Below are positions 61,746 through 64,000 of a DNA stretch of 64,000 nt, piece after piece. The notes below the pieces were generated by a model. That model was not told the origin of the DNA. It was given only the letters and a program-made list of their open reading frames with translations, and searched no databases. The stretch covers positions 1 through 64,000 of the forward strand of contig CAZQIC010000004.1 of assembly GCA_964593555.1 (NCBI GenBank), written 5' to 3'. This stretch comes from CAZQIC01 sp964593555 (GTDB lineage Bacteria; Bacteroidota; Bacteroidia; JAFLBG01). A program made the translations under genes and the position numbers. The stretch's first letter is position 1; every line of letters starts with the position of its first letter.

Positions 61746-63368
61746 TTATTTTGAAGTGGGGATAACAATAGGCTCCAAATCAATGGCTTTGTTGGTTATT
61801 CCATAGCTGGAATCATCGGGAACCTTAATTTTTTTGGAAAGCATCTCCTCGCCATCAATCGTGTAAGAAATTTGGTAATTCTTTCCCGGAGTAAGGATGT
61901 ATAAGTATTTCCCGGTACTGGAGTTGGGTGAATAGTCTCCAATTATATCGTTCGACTCCAGATCGGTTATAGTAATCATGGCAAAGTTTGGGACATTTCC
62001 ATCTTTGTCTAATAACGTACCCTTATATACGGTAAGCGGAGTTTCCCTTTGATCAGAAAAGGTGATCATATAAATATCCTCATCTCCATAACCACCCTTT
62101 TTAAAAGAAGAATAATATGCTCTTTTGCTTCCAACGGTGGGCACAAAAAATATGTCATCGTCAGTTGAGTTTACCGGATACCCCATATTCATTGACTCGG
62201 ACCATTTACCTGTATCGGATAGCATAGAACTAAAAAATATATCATATCCTCCCATTCCTTTGTGACCTTTGGAGCTGAAAAAAAGCGTAAACCCGTCCGG
62301 GTGAATGTATGGAGCTTCTTCATCGAAAGGGGTATTCACCTGAGTTCCCAAATTTGTAGGGCGGCCCCATTCACCATTCGGAAGTTTTTTTGAACGGTAA
62401 ATGTCTTTTCCTCCCATTCCTCCTGGCATATTACTTGTAAAATAAAGTAGAGTTCCATCTGCAGAAATACTTGCGGCCGATTCGTTAGATGTGGAGTTAA
62501 TATAATCGTTCATTTTTTTTGGGGCAGACCACGTGCTTCCCTCGAGTGTGCTGGTGTATAGATTAGCATCACCACTATCATCTCTTTTAACCAATAATTT
62601 TTGACCATCTATTGATAAGGCTACTGTTGCTTCATTGCCTTCTGTATTTATTGTAGGTCCAATACCAAGAGGTGTGGTCCATCCTTCATTCGCCTTATAA
62701 GAAACATAAATATCTTCATAAAAGTTTCCATCCTTATCCTGTTTGTTACCGGTTGATCCTTTTCTTTTTGAAGTGTAGATCAAAGTCGATTCATCAGCAT
62801 TAAAAACCGGTGAGTAATCAGGATACTTAGTGTTTATAGATGGGCCAAGATTATCAATTTTTATTTGGATAGGAACAGAAGAAAGTTCTTTGCCATTTTT
62901 ACAAATATCAATTTGTCTTTTTACTTCAGTTATTTTACTGGCGTCTATTGCAGAAGCGGTGATCAATAATTTCTGGTATGTTGATATGGCTTCATCAAAT
63001 TGGTAGTTGAGGTGATATGCCTTTGCTAAATATTCATATACATTCATTGGCGCATATTTATCCTTCATGGCACCGGTGTATTTTGTTGAAGCTTTTGCAG
63101 CAGCGAGTTCAAGGTATTTGATCGATTTTTCTTTTGCAATTGGTGAGTTAAGGTAACAGATCCCGATTTTGTATTTTATGGCGATCGACTCCTTTAAAAC
63201 GGAATCAATTGAAAGGTATAAAGGCAGCGCTTGTTCGAAATTTTCAGCAACATAAAAAGCTTCTGCAACAGTATATTTTTTTTCCAAGTTTGCACCGCCG
63301 GCAATTTTTGAGCCGGGCGCACAAAAAGAAAGTAAAAAAGCAAATGAAAATAAAAGAAGCGACTTCAT
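61746..63368 (-). CDS. PorE-like lipoprotein paralogue without OmpA domain: TPR + PD40 propeller + CRD
   Basis: The 540-aa protein has a lipoprotein-type signal (LFSFAFLLSFCAPGS, Cys16), TPR helices (about 30-140), a PD40 propeller (about 165-440; DESTLIYTSKRKGSTG, LYFTSNMPGGMGG, LFFSSKGHKGMGGYDIFF) and one CRD (about 450-530; STGKYLYILTPGKNYQI). It ends at EPIVIPTSK with no OmpA domain, like 50263-51852 at the other end of the run. The gap from the E2 stop is 6 nt, so it may be co-transcribed with a metabolic gene, possibly only by position. Confidence 0.86.
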   Translation of the reverse strand: MKSLLLFSFAFLLSFCAPGSKIAGGANLEKKYTVAEAFYVAENFEQALPLYLSIDSVLKESIAIKYKIGICYLNSPIAKEKSIKYLELAAAKASTKYTGAMKDKYAPMNVYEYLAKAYHLNYQFDEAISTYQKLLITASAIDASKITEVKRQIDICKNGKELSSVPIQIKIDNLGPSINTKYPDYSPVFNADESTLIYTSKRKGSTGNKQDKDGNFYEDIYVSYKANEGWTTPLGIGPTINTEGNEATVALSIDGQKLLVKRDDSGDANLYTSTLEGSTWSAPKKMNDYINSTSNESAASISADGTLLYFTSNMPGGMGGKDIYRSKKLPNGEWGRPTNLGTQVNTPFDEEAPYIHPDGFTLFFSSKGHKGMGGYDIFFSSMLSDTGKWSESMNMGYPVNSTDDDIFFVPTVGSKRAYYSSFKKGGYGDEDIYMITFSDQRETPLTVYKGTLLDKDGNVPNFAMITITDLESNDIIGDYSPNSSTGKYLYILTPGKNYQISYTIDGEEMLSKKIKVPDDSSYGITNKAIDLEPIVIPTSK

Positions 63369-63374
63369 GCTGAT

Positions 63375-64000
63375 TTAAATAGTTCTATTAGTGTCAAATT
63401 GTTCGAGATAATCTCCTACACGTCTTAAAAAGCTTCCTCCAAGAGCTCCATCTACAACTCTGTGGTCATAAGATAGAGACAAATACATCATGTGTCTTAT
63501 GCCAATTGTATCACCCTGTGGTGTTTCAATTACTGCAGGCTTTTTACGAATTGCACCAACAGCCATAATCGCCACCTGGGGTTGATTAATAATCGGAGTT
63601 CCCATTACATTCCCGAATGTACCGACATTCGTAATTGTAAAAGTTCCTCCCTGAATTTCATCGGGAACCAGTTTATTGTTGCGCGCCCTTGAAGCCAAAT
63701 CGTTAACAGCTTTTGTAAGTCCCAATAAATTTTTGTGGTCTGCATCTTTAATTACCGGCACAATAAGATTGCCACTTGGTAATGCGGTTGCCATTCCAAT
63801 ATTTATATGTCTGCGTTTAATGATCTTTGTTCCATCAACGGAAACATTTACCATTGGGAAATCTTTCAATGCTCTTACAATTGCTTCAATGAATATTGGG
63901 GTAAAAGTGATTTTCTCTTTTTCGTTTTTTTCAAAGTGACTCTTTACTTTGTTTCTCCACTCAACAATACTTGTTACATCAGCCTCAACATATGAAGTAA
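63375..64000 (-). CDS. 2-oxoacid dehydrogenase E2 (dihydrolipoyl acyltransferase), C-terminal part
   Basis: The frame is open across the right edge, so the gene is partial here; the track of a 164-aa start at 63869 is internal. Codons beyond it read YVEADVTSIVEWRNKVK and FTPIFIEAIVRALKD, which are family sequence. The catalytic motif DHRVVDGA (His and Asp) and GTFTITNVGTFGNVMGTPIINQPQVAI are complete. This is the acyltransferase core of pyruvate, branched-chain or 2-oxoglutarate dehydrogenase E2; the lipoyl and E3-binding parts lie outside, so which complex it belongs to is open. Confidence 0.92.
   Translation of the reverse strand, partial: TSYVEADVTSIVEWRNKVKSHFEKNEKEKITFTPIFIEAIVRALKDFPMVNVSVDGTKIIKRRHINIGMATALPSGNLIVPVIKDADHKNLLGLTKAVNDLASRARNNKLVPDEIQGGTFTITNVGTFGNVMGTPIINQPQVAIMAVGAIRKKPAVIETPQGDTIGIRHMMYLSLSYDHRVVDGALGGSFLRRVGDYLEQFDTNRTI

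Noticed and set aside
1..64000. T9SS core machinery (PorK, PorL, PorM, PorN, SprA) in the window
   Set aside because: No such gene was recognised; only cargo with sorting domains and PorE-like proteins are seen, so the core lies elsewhere.

Overview
The window is a low-GC stretch of a Bacteroidota chromosome, probably a gliding or surface-protein-rich member of the Cytophaga/Flavobacterium/Chitinophaga breadth. The reasons are type IX secretion (T9SS) sorting domains of both kinds (type A at 1498-3438 and 25734-27128, type B/CHU_C-like at 10782-14660), many PKD repeats, SprB-like repeats, TonB-dependent receptors with carboxypeptidase-regulatory (CRD) domains, a DUF4249 lipoprotein, a type III glutamine synthetase, and promoters of the Bacteroidota kind (-7 TAnnTTTG, -33 TTG) without clear Shine-Dalgarno sequences. 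No rRNA, tRNA, CRISPR array, integrase or transposase gene was recognised.

Layout. 1-3.4 kb: a helical-repeat gene split by one extra A in an A-run, then a T9SS cargo protein. 3.4-10.5 kb: glnN with a palindrome-rich promoter and a strong terminator, then a run on the same strand of a PorE-like TPR/PD40/CRD/OmpA protein, an ECF sigma factor, a single-TM protein that could be its anti-sigma factor, and an exported protein. 10.8-19.1 kb: a 1292-aa protein with 13 PKD repeats, a transglutaminase-like exported protein, an EVE-domain protein and a TonB-dependent receptor. 19.2-25.6 kb (minus strand): Nudix hydrolase, MnmC-like methyltransferase, a Fic protein with an operator-like repeat array over its promoter and start codon, an array of variable hairpins, a small membrane protein, then a second PorE-like protein behind a TPR protein. 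25.7-30.5 kb: a PKD protein with recently duplicated repeats and a TonB receptor/DUF4249 pair. 30.7-36.7 kb: GH3-like and LysE genes, then a hipBA toxin-antitoxin module lying between lysE and a second, truncated copy of the lysE 3' end; that copy is itself split by a 195-bp MITE-like element with inverted ends and a target duplication.

36.7-46.6 kb holds the least familiar locus. On one strand it has two related exported subunit-like proteins, a PapD-like two-domain chaperone candidate, two overlapping OmpA-like genes that have Asn in place of the usual peptidoglycan-binding Asp plus a shared 16-residue insertion, and a 1120-aa outer-membrane barrel candidate with N-terminal Ig-like, C-terminal CNA-B-like and SPOR-like domains. 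I read this as a candidate chaperone/usher-like surface-fibre assembly system; that is inference. The last subunit gene has its own near-consensus promoter and is followed by a strong terminator, as expected for an abundant structural protein.

46.7-64 kb: Prc-type protease, FAH-family hydrolase, DnaQ-like exonuclease, then six PorE-like paralogues in a row (50.3-63.4 kb) that share TPR + PD40 propeller + CRD but differ at the C-terminus (canonical OmpA in three, SPOR plus degenerate OmpA in one, no OmpA in two). The window ends inside a 2-oxoacid dehydrogenase E2 gene.
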